A DNA stretch of 64,000 bases from Paguma larvata (GCA_030068075.1 CM057826.1:63833312-63897311), one strand, 5' to 3'; counted from the stretch's first letter, positions 46,836 to 59,460 are shown. Translations and numbers: made by a program. The notes: a model not told the origin generated them from the sequence alone.

Positions 46836-47399
46836 CTTTTTAAACTTTCTTTTTGCCAAGTCCTCCAAGAATGGGGAGAATTACTTGAAGTGTCACAATG
46901 CTTTTAAAGAAGGAAAAAGTAAGATTTCTTAAGAATTGGACTAAATTTCATTTCACATTCTAATACCTTTCTCAGTAGACACCAGCAATTAATCAATAAG
47001 CATCTTGATCCCAAAGCAGTCTATACCTAATACAATATGGAAAAGGCATTTTCTTAATCTTTTCACAAAGAAGGTCTGAAATTTAATTCAAATAGTTATA
47101 TCTGCTCAATAAAACACTTGAGACTTTCATAGAAAAGAGATCTTTGTGATATTTATCGTTTTATAACAGAGACTACAAAGTTCTTTACAAAAAAGAAATA
47201 AGTCTCCAATGCAGTGATAAGATGACTTGGCTGGATTTATCAACCATTTATTTTACACAAACAGTCTATATAAAATGTTATCTGTCTGGAAGCTTGGAGG
47301 GTTGATTCCCACCCTCTTCCCATGGTCCCTGACTATTTCTTTTGAAACAGTTTGTCTAACACTACTCTAATATTAAGAATGCTATGCTGCTTGAAAGGT

Positions 47400-47620
47400 T
47401 TTAAAAAATAAAACAAACTTAACAGTGGTTTCCTCAGGAGAGTAGAATTGAGTGGTGCTTTTTTACTGCTTAAAAAAAATTCTTTTAAAGTAAGTTCTAC
47501 ACTTGATGTGGAGCTTGAACTCACAATCCTAAAACCAAGAGTCACATACTCTACCGACTGAGTTATCCTGGCACCAACTTTACTTCTTAAATTTTTAACA
47601 GTGATCTGTACTACTTTTAT
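47400..47620 (+). mobile_element. Old LINE-1 3' UTR fragment split by a SINE
   Basis: ACAGTGGTTTCCTCAGGAGA before and TTTTAACAGTGATCTGTACT after the inserted SINE resemble the L1M 3' UTR. Confidence 0.45.
47473..47575 (-). repeat. CAN-SINE, short tRNA-only subtype
   Basis: Reverse of the subtype at 40859: AAGTAAGTTCTACACTTGAT, GGAGCTTGAACTCACAATCC, and TACTCTACCGACTGAGTTAT. No CT/GA section. Confidence 0.85.
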
Positions 47621-47734
47621 ATTAATGACAACAAAAAAGCACTAAGCACTAAGCACTAAGGTAGTATTTTCTACCTGTCGTATCATTCAATTGGTGACAA
47701 AATAAAAGTTCAAGCTCATTAGCAATACATGTAA

Positions 47735-48180
47735 GGTCCTTTATGATCTGAGCCCTTCATACTTTCTAGGCTACCCAACTACTCCAGCTACACTCCAACC
47801 AACCGTGACTCCTGTGCACTCACCACCAACTCGAACTATTTTGTCTCCTGGAAGGTTCTTACCCCCTTCTTTTTCACCTATCTAATGCTGACCCATTTTT
47901 AGGACTCAGTTTAGATGGCGTCTCCCAAAAGTCTTCTCTAACTTCTCTTGCCAGAGTCAGAGCCCCTCTCCCTCAGTATGCTTCCCCAAATTCCTGAATT
48001 TACCAGCTACTTCATTTACTATTCACTTGGGATTATTTACTTACTGATCTTTCTGACTAAAGTCCTTCAAAACAAGACTTTCATCTTGGATTTCAACACT
48101 CTGTTCTCAACAGCTAGGAGCCTCGTCCAAAGTAGTTACTTGAATGCTTGGAATATGAATGAACTACCTCGTACATCAAG
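47735..48180 (+). mobile_element. LINE-2 3' end
   Basis: GTCCTTTATGATCTGAGCCC, ACTCAGTTTAGATGGCGTCT, CCAAAAGTCTTCTCTAACTT, and CTTGAATGCTTGGAATATGAA follow the L2 3' region. Confidence 0.85.
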
Positions 48181-48296
48181 ATACAATGCTGTGAAGCTGT
48201 CTTTATTACAAGTAGTCAGATGCTCTTACCTCTATGCTGCTGTAGTAAGTACTTAAATCAATTACCAACTCAAATTTGATTTCCCCCATTAGTTTC

Positions 48297-48521
48297 TTTT
48301 TTTTTTATTTTTTAAATGTTCATTTATTTTTGAGAGAGATAGAGAGACAGAGTGCAAGCAGGGAAGGGGCAGAGACAGAGAGCGAGATACAGAATCTAAA
48401 ACAGGCTCCAGGCTCTGAGCTGTCAGCACAGAGCCCAATGCGGGGCTCAAACTCACAAACCAGGAGATCATGACCTGAGCCAAAGTTTGGACACTAAACT
48501 GACTGAGCCACCCAGGCACCC
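48297..48521 (-). repeat. CAN-SINE
   Basis: Long T-run, ATGTTCATTTATTTTTGAGA, head complement GACTGAGCCACCCAGGCACC. CCATTAGTTT before and CCGTTAGCTT after are a possible duplication. Confidence 0.96.
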
Positions 48522-48954
48522 CACCTACCGTTAGCTTGTGAACAAGGATCTCTGCCTTAATTTTTCTAACTATACAAGCCCTGTCTCAGGTATCTAGTAG
48601 AAATCAAATGTGTGTGGAATAAATGAAATGAGTATTTCTTAAAAAGTACAAGTGAAAAAAAGAACAAGGATAAGATAGCTGCTCATTTCTTATTTATTTC
48701 TCTATACTTATAATGGTAATATATCATAAAGCTCTAAAAACATTTTGTGCTTGCTTATGATTAGGACAGGAAGCCACTGAAAGAATGAACTATTCCCCAG
48801 ACAGTTCCTTATCCCCTGACTTCCTAAAACTCTGCTCTCTTTTTCATCCAAATTCTGTTCTCATTTTAAACAATTACTCCTTGACTCCCTCAAAACTATA
48901 TTTAACAAAACAGCACAGAAATTTATGTAACTCATATAATCAAACAGAATATTT

Positions 48955-49144
48955 AAAAAAAAAATTATTCTGGGGGAACGCGCAAGCGGGGGAGGGGCAA
49001 AGAGAGGTGGACGGGATCTGAAGCAGGCTCTGTGCTGACAGGCTGGCACCAGTGAGCCTGATGTGGGGCTTGAACTCACGAACAGTGAGATCATGACCTG
49101 AGCCGAAGTTGGAGGCTCAACCGACTGAGCCACCCAGGTGCCCC
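48955..49144 (-). repeat. CAN-SINE with exact target-site duplication
   Basis: Flanks AATCAAACAGAATATTT at 48938-48954 and 49145-49161, 17 of 17. The GA/tail section is shortened: the A-run passes straight into GGGGGAACGCGCAAGCGGGG. Confidence 0.97.
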
Positions 49145-49429
49145 AATCAAACAGAATATTTTAATATTACTGTATTAAAATATGAGACTAATATAACAAT
49201 AAGTTATCAAATACCTCCCCTGTAACTTCAAGCTTTTCAATGAACATCTTCACCAATTTATCTTAGTTTAAATCGGATAACACCACTTTCTCTGCTACTT
49301 TTTCAAGGGGAGTCTCTTTCCCTCTCACATCCCCTTAGTCGGGGGTTGGTATGGGGGTAGTGGTGGTCAGATAATGGAGCTGGCTGGTTTCACTTTGAAT
49401 TTACAACTATAAACACACTGAGATTTTCA

Positions 49430-50725
49430 ACACTGCCTGTGTTTCCTAGGAAGCCTGCATTCCTACTTTCTGAGTTAACGTCTTCATACCTTTTTTCTCT
49501 CCTAAAACCTACAACCCACCTATTTTCCTACCTATGTCACTCTCAGGTGAAGACCTACGTCACTCCATTGGAGAGAAATTCTCTCATATTTCCCGGCCAT
49601 GCTTGCTCACACTGCTTCCCTATTAAAATTGATAAAGGACTCCTGTTCCTATCAAAGACCAATACCCTCCTACTTGGGCACAGGATTCCAACTACTCTTG
49701 TCTATCCAAGAGGTCGCCTTTGAGCAGCCCCTCTCTCCTGCACAGCCAATTTCTCCTTTTCTACTTGACCATTCTCATGAACACACAGAGAGGCTCTAGT
49801 AGCACTCATCTTTACTAACCCCTCTCTTGACCACACATAACACTAGATATGACCCCTTTTCTCTGTTCTCATAGAAAACTTCTTGATCTAGTGGCTGTCA
49901 TTTCCTGTCTCTATTTTCCCACCTCTAATTCACTCTTTAACCCACCTTAATCTTCAACAGTTTCCTGAAACTCAGCTGCCAAGGTCACCAATGACCACCA
50001 TGTAGCCAAATTCCACTGATCTTATCTTAGTACAACAATCTCTCAGGAACATAAGACAAACCAGATCTCTCTATTCCACCTGAAACAGACATCGTCTCTT
50101 GGCCTGTATAACCTATTCTGTTTTTCCTCTTTCCTCTATTTCCTATTTCCTTTAATGGTTCTTTCCTTTCACTAGTCTTCTAAAAGATGGGAGTGTCTCA
50201 GAGGCTCCTGCGTGGCTCAGTTGGTTAAGTGGCTGACTTCGGCTCAGGTCATGCATGATCTCACTGTTCCTAATTTCAACCCCTGCATCGGCTCTGTGCT
50301 GACAGCTCAGAGCCTGGAGCCTGCTTTGGATGATGTGTCTCCCCGTCTCTCTCTGCCCCTCCCCTGCTCACACTCTGTCTCTGTCTCTGACTCTTTCAAA
50401 AATAATAAACATCAAAAAAAAAAAAAAAAAAAGATGGAGTTCCTCAGCAAGTGTTTTAGGATTACTTTCTCTCTTTGATGTTTTCTCACCCAGTCCCGAG
50501 GTGTTCTAACCAAGATTCATATGATGCTAAATCTCAAATTAATATCTCCATCCTAATCCTCTCCTCTGAATATCCAACTATCTCATATGCCATCTGGATC
50601 TCAGACATTTAACCTAAACAGACACATGATCCACAAATCTCCCTGCCTCCACCCTGCCACACTTAAATCTTCAAATTCTTACTCCTCTAAAGATTACTCT
50701 CAAACGTTACACATGGGCACTTTTT
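49430..50725 (+). mobile_element. LINE-2 internal region, split by a SINE
   Basis: Text in L2 order: GGAAGCCTGCATTCCTACTT, CAGCTGCCAAGGTCACCAAT then GACCACCATGTAGCCAAATT, GATGCTAAATCTCAAATTAAT, CATATGCCATCTGGATCTC. It is the part that codes RT in intact L2, but frames are short and broken. Confidence 0.65.
50196..50428 (+). repeat. CAN-SINE in L2
   Basis: Head CTCCTGCGTGGCTCAGTTGG, tail TTTCAAAAATAATAAACATC and A19. Flanks AAAAGATGGGAGT (50182-50194) and AAAAGATGGAGT after the A-run. Confidence 0.94.
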
Positions 50726-51315
50726 TTCGTTTTAGCTTATAGCGGCAGCCTTCCTCTTCGTACCATTCAAGCGGCATAAATATGCCAGCATCTTTAATTT
50801 CTGCGGATTATAGTCAGAATTCATTATTTTGTGAGTGAAAGACGCCCTATATCCATTCCAATTTCTGGATGACACCTGAATCCAAAGGCTAGATTACAAC
50901 AGTAACTTCTACAGATGAGGTAGCAAAGATTTCCACAATGTGTTAAAGCTAACGGATATATCCTACAAATATTAAGAGGAAGCTAGTGTTCGTGTCTTTA
51001 AATAGTCCCAGTTTACATGAGTTTTCTTCTCATTAGACATCAAGCATAATAAAAAATAAATCACTGCAAAAAGTTTAGCAATCAAACACGTATTTTCTTA
51101 AGAAGCACATAAATAATAGAAAGGTGTATGGCATCCTGAAAGCCTTAGGGTTTTCTGCATAAATTCACAAATATTTGCATAAATTACCACAAATATCAAA
51201 TGTAAGAATGCTGACCCGATCCTTATTTAAATACGGGTGAGGTGCTATGGTTGTGAGGTACCTCAGTCACACTCCCAGATTATCCCCAATAATCTTTAAA
51301 AAGCTGGTATTCAAG

Positions 51316-51520
51316 GGATGCCTGGGTGGCTCAGTTGGTTAAGCGTCTGACTTCAGCTCAGGTCACGATCTCACGGTTCGTGTGTTTATGAGTTCAAGCC
51401 CCACACTGGGCTTGCTGCTGTCAGTGTGGAGCCCCCTTCTGATCCTCTGTCTCCCTCTCTCTCTCTCTGCCCCTACCCCACTCATGCTCTCTCAAAAATA
51501 TATAAACATTAAAAAAACCC
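51316..51520 (+). repeat. CAN-SINE with target-site duplication
   Basis: Head GGATGCCTGGGTGGCTCAG, tail TCTCAAAAATATATAAACATT. Flanks AAGCTGGTATTCAAG (51301-51315) and AAACTGGCATTCAAG (51521-51535). Confidence 0.96.
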
Positions 51521-51539
51521 AAACTGGCATTCAAGCCTT

Positions 51540-51830
51540 TGGATGGTGCTCTCCCATGGCTTAATAGATCTGACCTGTAGACCAGTAAGAGAGTGCAAAA
51601 GTGACTTCTGAGGCTTGGTTGCAAAAGACATTATAGTTTCCACCTCGATCTCCTGGATTGCTCACCCTGTAGCCAGCCACCATGTTATGAAGATACTCAG
51701 GTAACCCCAAGGAAAGGCTAACACGGGGCCCAAGCCAGCACCAACTTGTCAGCCAAAGTAGTGAGCGACCGACCTTGGAAGCAGATCCTCTAGCCCAGTC
51801 AAGTGAACGAATGTTGCTCATGTAGGCAGG
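51540..51830 (+). mobile_element. LTR fragment, MaLR-like
   Basis: TCTCCTGGATTGCTCACC, AGCCAGCCACCATGTTATGA, AGATACTCAGGTAACCCCAA, and GGAAGCAGATCCTCTAGCCC follow the same LTR family as the one at 30245. Its 3' end is missing. Confidence 0.6.
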
Positions 51831-53487
51831 GATTAAGCAATACAGAGAGATTCTCTCACTTTACTCTAAGCCGCAATGGAAATTCCTCAGAACCACCTTT
51901 CCAACTTTTTGTGTGGCTAGTGAATGAGCTACTCTAGTCAGATTTTCCCAAATTAACTTTTAATCATTGGACTACTTTTGTTAAACTCCAAACTAGTAGG
52001 ATTTTCACACTGAGATATCGGATGATCAGACTTAAACAGGAAGTTGCTTATCCTCTTGCAGTATCTGTTTCATACTTTTTAAAGTAAAAACTCTTCTGGA
52101 GGTTGAATAAGAGTTCTTATTATGATTTAAAATTCTTAAGTATATCATCATGTTCCAGAATGCTAATCTTTGATGAAAACACAAATCACTCTACCATATT
52201 AGCATATGTATTTGCCTTCCTGAAGAATACCTACAGATATGTTTGTGAAATTTTGGGCTTCTGTGGACTATAGTATGAAAGGCTAAACAAGAAAATGGTA
52301 ACAGGGTTTGCCTCTGCGGACAGGATGCAGGTGGGTGAAGGACAGGGGTACGAGATTTATTTTCATTACATATATATTCTCTTTGACTTTTCGAAATGTG
52401 TGCTATATGCATGTAGTATCTGTTCGAAGATAATATTTTAAAGTCTCTTTTCCTGACAAAGCTGTATGTTTTGTTTAAAATGAGAGACATCTAAAACAAC
52501 CTTAGTACTTTTCAAAACCATGCTCAACACTTTTTTTTAAGTCTACTAAGTATGACATTGTATCAGTATCTTATTAGTGCTGAGGCCAAGAATTAAGTTT
52601 TGTGCTTACAACCCTGGAAACAACCAAGATGATATGACAAGAAACAATTTGGCTTTGATAATGTAAAAACAGAACATGATTTTTTAAATTCACATGTAGA
52701 TCAGCTTATCGGCTTTAGAAAAGTTACCTGAGATGGCTGCTCCTTATACCACTTCATAAAATTATTTGGAAAAAAAGATAGTTAAAACATAGTAAGCACT
52801 CATTTTGTAGACATAATGAAAGCTAAATCACGGGAATGTTAAGTGATTTGTCTTGATCTAGCTAAAGACAGCCAAATATTTGACTCCAGGTTTCACTCTC
52901 CACTGAACCAAAGTCAATTATTTCTGATTTAGAAATCTAAATATATTTATCTTTAACAAAGAAAGATCTTTCTATACCACTGGTTGGCCCTTGATTGAAA
53001 TAAAAAATGGACAGATATAAGGAGGATACATGTACTAGGTAAAAAAAAATCATGTAAAATACCCTAATTAAATTAAATTAAATGATGAGTACACATAACA
53101 CAAGTAATAAAACCAGAAGCCTCCAAAGAAGGTTTATAGAGGACCTTCAGCAACTTCATTAAGAACAAACAAAAGACAAATGAAAGATTTTAACTTGCAA
53201 CTCAGTAACAGTAATATAGATTAAGTATACAATTAAACCTCTCACACATTTCCTCCCACACAATAATCTGCTTTTGGAGGGGGGGCACATAAAGCAGTGT
53301 AACAAACACTGGTCACAGAAAATGAGAACTCTTTTTTCCCATTCACCCTTTTCAATTCCTTGCATTTAACATTTTGGCAAAAAAACTGTCATGCTTTAGG
53401 TCCAGTCTTTACAGTGCTGATAATAATATTTAATTAAAAGGTGGGTATTTGAATTGAGATATAAAACTTATCAAAGACCTAATTCTA

Positions 53488-53648
53488 GAGGAGCCTGGGT
53501 GGCTCAGTCGGTTGAGCATCCAATTCTTGATCTCGGTTCAGGTCATACTCTCACAGTTATGGATCGAACCTCATGTTGCACTCCTCCTGCACTAAGCATG
53601 GAGCCTGCTTGGGATTCTCTCTCCCCCCCTCTCTCTGCTCCTTCCCTG

Positions 53649-53690
<42 letters not shown>

Positions 53691-53726
53691 CTCCTGCTCT
53701 CAAAATAATCGGACATTAAAAAAAAA
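53488..53726 (+). repeat. CAN-SINE with a (CA)n in its body
   Basis: Head GAGCCTGGGTGGCTCAGTCG; the CT section carries (CA)n at 53659-53687. Flanks AAAGACCTAATTCTA (53473-53487) and AAAGACCTATTTCTA (53727-53741). Confidence 0.97.
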
Positions 53727-53823
53727 AAAGACCTATTTCTACACTAAATCAAAAATCCCACTAGTGGTACAATATAAACTAATAGAAAATCATAGCATGT
53801 GGTAACTCATCATAAAAAATCTA

Positions 53824-54040
53824 GGGGCACCTGGGTGGCTCAGTTGGTTAAGCGGCCGACTTTGGCTCAGGTCATGATCTCGTGGTCTGTGAGTTCGAGC
53901 CCCGCATCGGGCTTTGTGCTGACAGCTCAGAGCCTGGAGCCTGTTTCAGATTCTGTATCTCCGTCTCTCTGTGCCCTTCCACTGCTCATACTCTGTCTCT
54001 ATGTCTGTCAAAAATAAATAAATGTTAAAAAAAATTAAAA
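53824..54040 (+). repeat. CAN-SINE, young cat-type
   Basis: Head GGGGCACCTGGGTGGCTCAG, AAGCGGCCGACTTTGGC, GTGAGTTCGAGCCCCGCATC, tail GTCAAAAATAAATAAATG. Very close to the copy at 37219. Confidence 0.96.
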
Positions 54041-54852
54041 AAAAATCTTTAAGTTGTGGAGAAAAAATCTTATCAATATCTACTCCCAAAAGATAGCATA
54101 GAAATTCTCTATGAAAGTGAAGCAATACTGGATTTTAAAGCTGGCCTAATGCAATATATTAGTATGAGAGAACTGATTTTGCTCAGTTTTTCTGAGTAAG
54201 TCTGAACTTTTTGTGAAAATTCATAACTTGTTTCAACTTAGGCCAAACTCAGTAATAATTCATTAGATTATATGTGATATGAGTGAGTGTTGAACTACAT
54301 GACAATAATTAAAATACATTTGTAGCTTTTGTCCAATGTGACATTTTCCCCAAGTTTATTATTTTCTTAACTAATAGCTAACATCATCTTTCAGTGACAC
54401 TAATGTGTAAACTGATGTTTGTAAGAGAAAAGAGAGGAAGAACTCTTGTGTTAGAATTAAGAAGCTACAAAAGAAATGCTATTGAAATATTAGAAAAGAT
54501 ACTAGAGTCTCTGAAATGAAACTATAATAAAAAAAAGAAGAAATGAAAGACTAGAATAAGAAAAATAGAATGTTACAGGTTAATTAAACAGAGGTACTAA
54601 TATCAAGCTCTAAAAACATAAAAGAATATAAAAACAAAAATGTATGTTACAGTTGTGAGGAAAGCATTCCATGATTTTGGAAATGAGTTAATAAGCATAT
54701 TGACCAAATATGCTAAATGTTATTACAGTAGAATGGTAACATTCACCCATTGTCTGAGGTACTTATTCTAACATAACAGCTGCTTTCCAGGATATTATCA
54801 AAATAAAAATCTTCCAAAAATATATATGAAAGTTCAACTTAGAAAAAGCACA

Positions 54853-55035
54853 GGGGCACCTAGGTGGCTCAGTTGGTTAAGAAACTAACTCTTGGTTTTG
54901 GCTTAGGTCATGATCTCACAGTTTGTGAGTTTAGGCCCCACATCAGGCTCTGCGTTGACAGTCAAAGCATCCTACTTAAAAGTCTGAAATATTAAAAATA
55001 TTTTGAATATTTATTCTAAATAAATAAATAAACTT
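54853..55035 (+). repeat. CAN-SINE with an altered 3' half
   Basis: A normal head and middle up to CATCAGGCTCTGCGTTGACAG, then unrelated AT-rich text, ending in AAATAAATAAATAAACTTT. The CT-rich part is missing. Confidence 0.85.
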
Positions 55036-55322
55036 TAAAAATTAAAGAAAAAAGTAATAGCACAGACATTAACAAATGCTGAGACTGAATGCTGAGACCA
55101 GTTCATATCTGAATTTATTCAGACGGCAAACTAAGAAATTAAACATTAGACTACACAAATTGAATTTAGGAAGTATAAAATTAATTGCATTTGAAATAAA
55201 TATACAGAAAATTGAGATGCGTAATATTTTATCAGCTCTTAATAACTGGTGATAAATCATTGTCTTAGCTGCGTCTGGTATAGCTACGCTCTCATATGGC
55301 AGGAAAACCTCAATAAACTAAG

Positions 55323-56740
55323 CGGGGAGGGAGTTAAGATGGTGGAGGAGTAGGAAGATCCTGGACTTGCCTGTCCCTTGAATACACCTAGATTAACATT
55401 AAATCATTTTGAACACCTAGCAAATCAATCTGAGGATTAAGAGAACAATCGGCACAATTAGAAGGAGAGAACATGACAGGTATGAAGTGCTGAGACATAC
55501 AATGGGGGAGAGAAAAGCCAGGGTACCTTCAGGGGAGGGAGCCCTTCAGGGAGAGAAGACAGGTGGGAGAAGAGAGCAGTGTATCAGGTTCCTGCAAGAA
55601 AAACACTTCCCCAAAACCACTGACCGGGGAATCGAGAGTAACTGACTACCCAAGTTTTTACAAGCAGCGGAGCTCAAATTCTGAGGTTTTAGAAGTCCAT
55701 ACCATTTGCTGGAGTCAAGCCCAGCCGCGGAGGCGGTGCTCCTAGGGGAGGGTGGAGGCCCTGGAGCGGGCAGCATGGCATAGGGATGTCCTGAGTCTCG
55801 CTGGGAGAAAATTCCCCTTCCTAGAGCACATTTGGAAGAGAGTATACTGCCTCTCCAAGGACAGAAGACCCGGCAGGTGCCAAAGAGCAGCTGCTCATCA
55901 GCAAGAGACAAAAGCGCAGGCAGAGGGCAGATAACACAGTCACTGCTTTTTGCCGTCCTTCACCATCAACTCCAAGCATCCGTGTAGGCTTGTGACTGCT
56001 TTTCTGGGACAAAACAGCACCAGACACAGCGCGGTGAGGCTCTCCTCCTCCAGAAGAAGGGAGCTGGACTGCCCCCTGCCACATCCTTTGGCGCAAGGCG
56101 TACCATCAGCCCAGGCAGACAGGGTAAGGGTAGGTATCTGACTGAAGCCTGGGACACAAGAGGGAAGACTGCTTTTCTGTGAGAGCTTCCTGAACAACCT
56201 AAGTGTGAGCTCCCCTCTCCTGGGACGAGAGAGCAGGGTGAGGCATTTTTTCCCCTAGCCCCCCAGCACAGCTGGACTTCAGTGAGTGACAGGGCCTCAC
56301 ACCTCACATGCCACCCACATGGAGGCTCCAGTCCTTTGACACACGGCCCCTGTGTCCTGCAGGTGCACCTTTAGTAGGGCAGATCTGACCGTGAGCCAGT
56401 GCAGTGGGCCTCTCCCCTGGAGGACTAGCACAGGCTCCCCACATTCGCCAAGTCTACCAATCATAAAGTGCGCCAGAGCATCAGCTTCAGTTCCGGTAGA
56501 AAGAGGACCAAGTTGTCTTCTTCTCCGCTCCCCCCGCCCCCCCTGCCCCCTTTGGGATCAGGTTTAGAGTTTTTTTTAATGTTTTTTTGTTTCCTTTTCT
56601 CATATTTTGGATCAGGGTGCTTCTTTTCTTTCTTTCTCTTTCATTGGAACCAGGCTTATTTATAGTTTTGTTTATTTTTTTGTTTTGTTCCTTTTTCTTT
56701 TTTCTCTTTTTTTAAAGTCAGGCTTATTTTAGCAAACAAA
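55323..56740 (+). promoter_or_regulatory. L1 5' UTR, GC-rich promoter region
   Basis: This part is much richer in GC than the surroundings, with many CpGs partly decayed to TG/CA. L1 5' UTRs are known to hold an internal sense promoter and, in several lineages, an antisense promoter. Short frames on both strands here are not genes. Confidence 0.7.
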
Positions 56741-57399
56741 TCAAAGCACACCTACTTAAAGATCCAAACAATCCCACTGCAAGCAAGGAGGAATTCTGCA
56801 TAGGTCTGACCTGTGGGAAAGAGTAGCCAAAACACAACAGCAGAGTAGACAGACATACCAGCACATACCATAACACTTCCTGAAGCACCAGAACCTGGAC
56901 AGTGTATAACTCCTTCTGAATACAGCATTACTCTCAGAAGCAAGAAACACAGCAGGCTTACATAACACGTAAAAGACAGAAACACAAACAAAATGACAGG
57001 ATGGAAGAATTCTCTCTAAAAGGAAGATCAAGAAGCAGCCACTGCAAGGGATTTACTCAAAATAGACATTAAGCAATATATCTTAACAAGAATTTAAAAC
57101 AAGTCATAAGAATACTGGCTGGGCTTCAAAAAAGCATACAGGACACCAGAGAAACCTATGTGGCGGAGACTAAACACCGGTCAGGCCGAAATAAAAAATG
57201 CTGTACGTTTAGATGCAAAACTGACTGACGGTAATCACAAGTATGGAAGAATCAGAGGAATGAATATGTAATGTAGAAGATAAAATTATGGAAAATAATG
57301 AAGCTGAAAAGAAGAGAGGAAAAACTATGATCACGAATACGGACTAGGGAAACTTAATTATTCCATAAAGTGCAATAATCTCTGTATCACAGGAGTTGC

Positions 57400-57998
57400 A
57401 GAAGAGCAGAAAAAAGGAGCAGAACATTTACTTCAACAAACTACAGCTAAGAACTTCCCTAACCCTGGGAAGGAAACAGGCATCCAAATCCAAGAGGCAA
57501 AGAGAACCCCTCAAAATCAACAAAACAGGTGAACACCAATACATATCATACTGAAAACTGTAAAATACAAAGATAAAAAGAATTCTCTTTTTTGTCTATT
57601 TTATTTTATTTTGTTTTTAGATTCTATACATGAGTGGAATCATATGGTATTGGTCTTTCTCAGTCTGACTTATTTATTTCTTTGTTTTTAATTTATTTAA
57701 AAAGAATTCTTAAAGCACCTAGAGACGAAGATCCTTAACCTACGAGGGTAGACACATAAGGTTAGCAGCAGACAGAAAAAAAAAAAAAAGGCTAGTAGCA
57801 GACATGTCCACAGAAACTTGGCAGGCCAGAAGGGAATGCCATTATATATTTAATGTGCTAAATGGGAAAAGTATGCAGTCAAGAATACTTTATCCAGCAA
57901 ACTTGTCTTTCAGAAAAGGAGACATAAAGAGTTTCCAAGACCAGCAAAAACTAACAGGGTTCATAAACACTAAACCAGCCATGCAAGAAATATTATAG
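57400..57998 (+). pseudogene. L1 ORF1 remnant (RNA-binding protein)
   Basis: Two recognisable parts. About 57400-57570 corresponds to the RRM-like middle: frames give GAEHLLQQTTAKNFPNPGK and IQIQEAKRTP. About 57804-57998 is the C-terminal domain, with ETWQARRECHYIFNVL, RILYPANLSF, and KPAMQEIL. ORF1p normally coats L1 RNA as a trimer and acts as a chaperone. A 112-bp insertion at 57587-57698 separates the two parts, and the N-terminal coiled coil is unrecognisable. Dead. Confidence 0.85.
57587..57698 (-). mobile_element. Short antisense L1 3' fragment inserted in ORF1
   Basis: Reads in reverse as the last part of an L1: the plus strand has T-rich text then TACATGAGTGGAATCATATG and TCAGTCTGACTTATTT. 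It is flanked by AAAAAGAATTCT at 57575-57586 and 57699-57710, a 12-bp exact duplication. An extremely 5'-truncated L1 insertion that occurred after the host L1. Confidence 0.85.
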
Positions 57999-59109
57999 GA
58001 GACCCTGTGAGCAGAAAAGAGAGACCAAAAGCAACAAAGACTAAAAAGGAACAGAGACATCTACAGGAACAGCAACTTTACAGGTAAAACAATGGCAATG
58101 AATTCATATCTATCAATAATTACTCTAAATGTAAATGGACTAAATGTTTCAATAAAAAAACATAGGGTATCACAATGGATTAAAAAAAAAACCACACTAA
58201 TTGACATGCTGCTTACAAGGGACTCATTTTAGAATGAAAGACACCCCCAGATTGAAAGTAAGGGGATGGAGAACAATTTATCATGCTAATGGACATCAAA
58301 AGAAAGCTGGAATAGCCATAATTGTATCAGACAAACAGATTTTAAAACAAAGACTATTAGTAAGAGATGAAGAAGGGCACTTCTACATCATAATAAAGGA
58401 GTCTATTCAACAAGAAGATCTAACAACTGTAAATATGCCGCCAACTTGAAACCACCAAGTACATAAATCAATAACAAATTTAAAGAAACTCATTGATAAT
58501 AATACAATAACAGTAGGGGACTTTAACACCTTACTTACAGCATGAACACATCACCTAAGTAGAAAGTCAACAAGGAAACAGTGGCTTTGAGCACTTCATC
58601 CTAAAACAACAGAATACACATTCTTTTCAGAGTACACATGCAACATTCTCCAGAAGAGATCACATAGCAGGTCACGAACAGACCTTACCCAGTACAAAAA
58701 GACAGATCATACCATGCATATTTTCAGACCACAATGCTATGAAACTTGAAGTCAACTACAAGAAAAAATTTGGAAAGACCACAAATACATGGAGGTTAAA
58801 GAACATCCTACTAAAGAATGAATGGGTTAACCAAGAAACTAAAGAAAAAACTAAAAAATACATGGAAGCAAATGAAAAATGAAAACACGACAGTCCAAAA
58901 TCTCTGGGACATAGCAAAAGCATTCATGAGAGGAAAGTATATAGCAATACAGGCTAACCTCAAGAAGCAAGAAAAATCTCAAATACACAACCTAACCTTA
59001 ATAGGGGAAAAAGCAAAAAAAAAAAAAAAGCTAAAAAAAGTCTTTAGGAAAAAGCCTAAAACCAGCCGAAGAGAAATAATATAGATTAGAGGAGGAATAA
59101 ATGATATAG

Positions 59110-59327
59110 CAGCATTTGGGTGGTTCACTCGATTAAGCGTCTGACTTTTGATCTCAGCTCAGGTCATGATATCATGGTTGGTGAGATAGAACCCAACATT
59201 CCACTCTGCTGACAGCGAGGAGCCTGCTTGGGATTCTCTCTCTCCCTCTTTCTCTGCCCCCTCCGGCTCATGTTTTCTCTCTCTCTCTCTCTCTCTCTCT
59301 CAAAATAAATAAGCTTTACAAAATATA
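59110..59327 (+). repeat. CAN-SINE in L1 ORF2
   Basis: Head AGCATTTGGGTGGTTCACTC, (CT)n at 59276-59300, tail CAAAATAAATAAGC. Flanks AATAAATGATATAG (59096-59109) and AATAAATTATATAG (59328-59341). Confidence 0.95.
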
Positions 59328-59428
59328 AATAAATTATATAGAGAAAAAAAAGTAGAACAAATCAATGAAACTAGGAGCCGGTTCTTTGAAAGAATTAACA
59401 GAATTGATAAACCCCTAACCAGACTTAC

Positions 59429-59429
<1 letters not shown>

Positions 59430-59457
<28 letters not shown>
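59430..59457. repeat. Poly-A run within L1
   Basis: About 28 A in a row inside ORF2 with no SINE attached. Confidence 0.9.

Positions 59458-59460
<3 letters not shown>

Noticed and set aside
541..54040. CRISPR-like spaced repeats
   Set aside because: The recurring blocks (GAGCCACCCAGGCGCC and complement) are dispersed SINE heads on both strands at irregular distances, in a mammalian genome.
55740..56570. Short GC-rich frames on both strands as genes
   Set aside because: They lie in the L1 5' UTR and have no conserved features.
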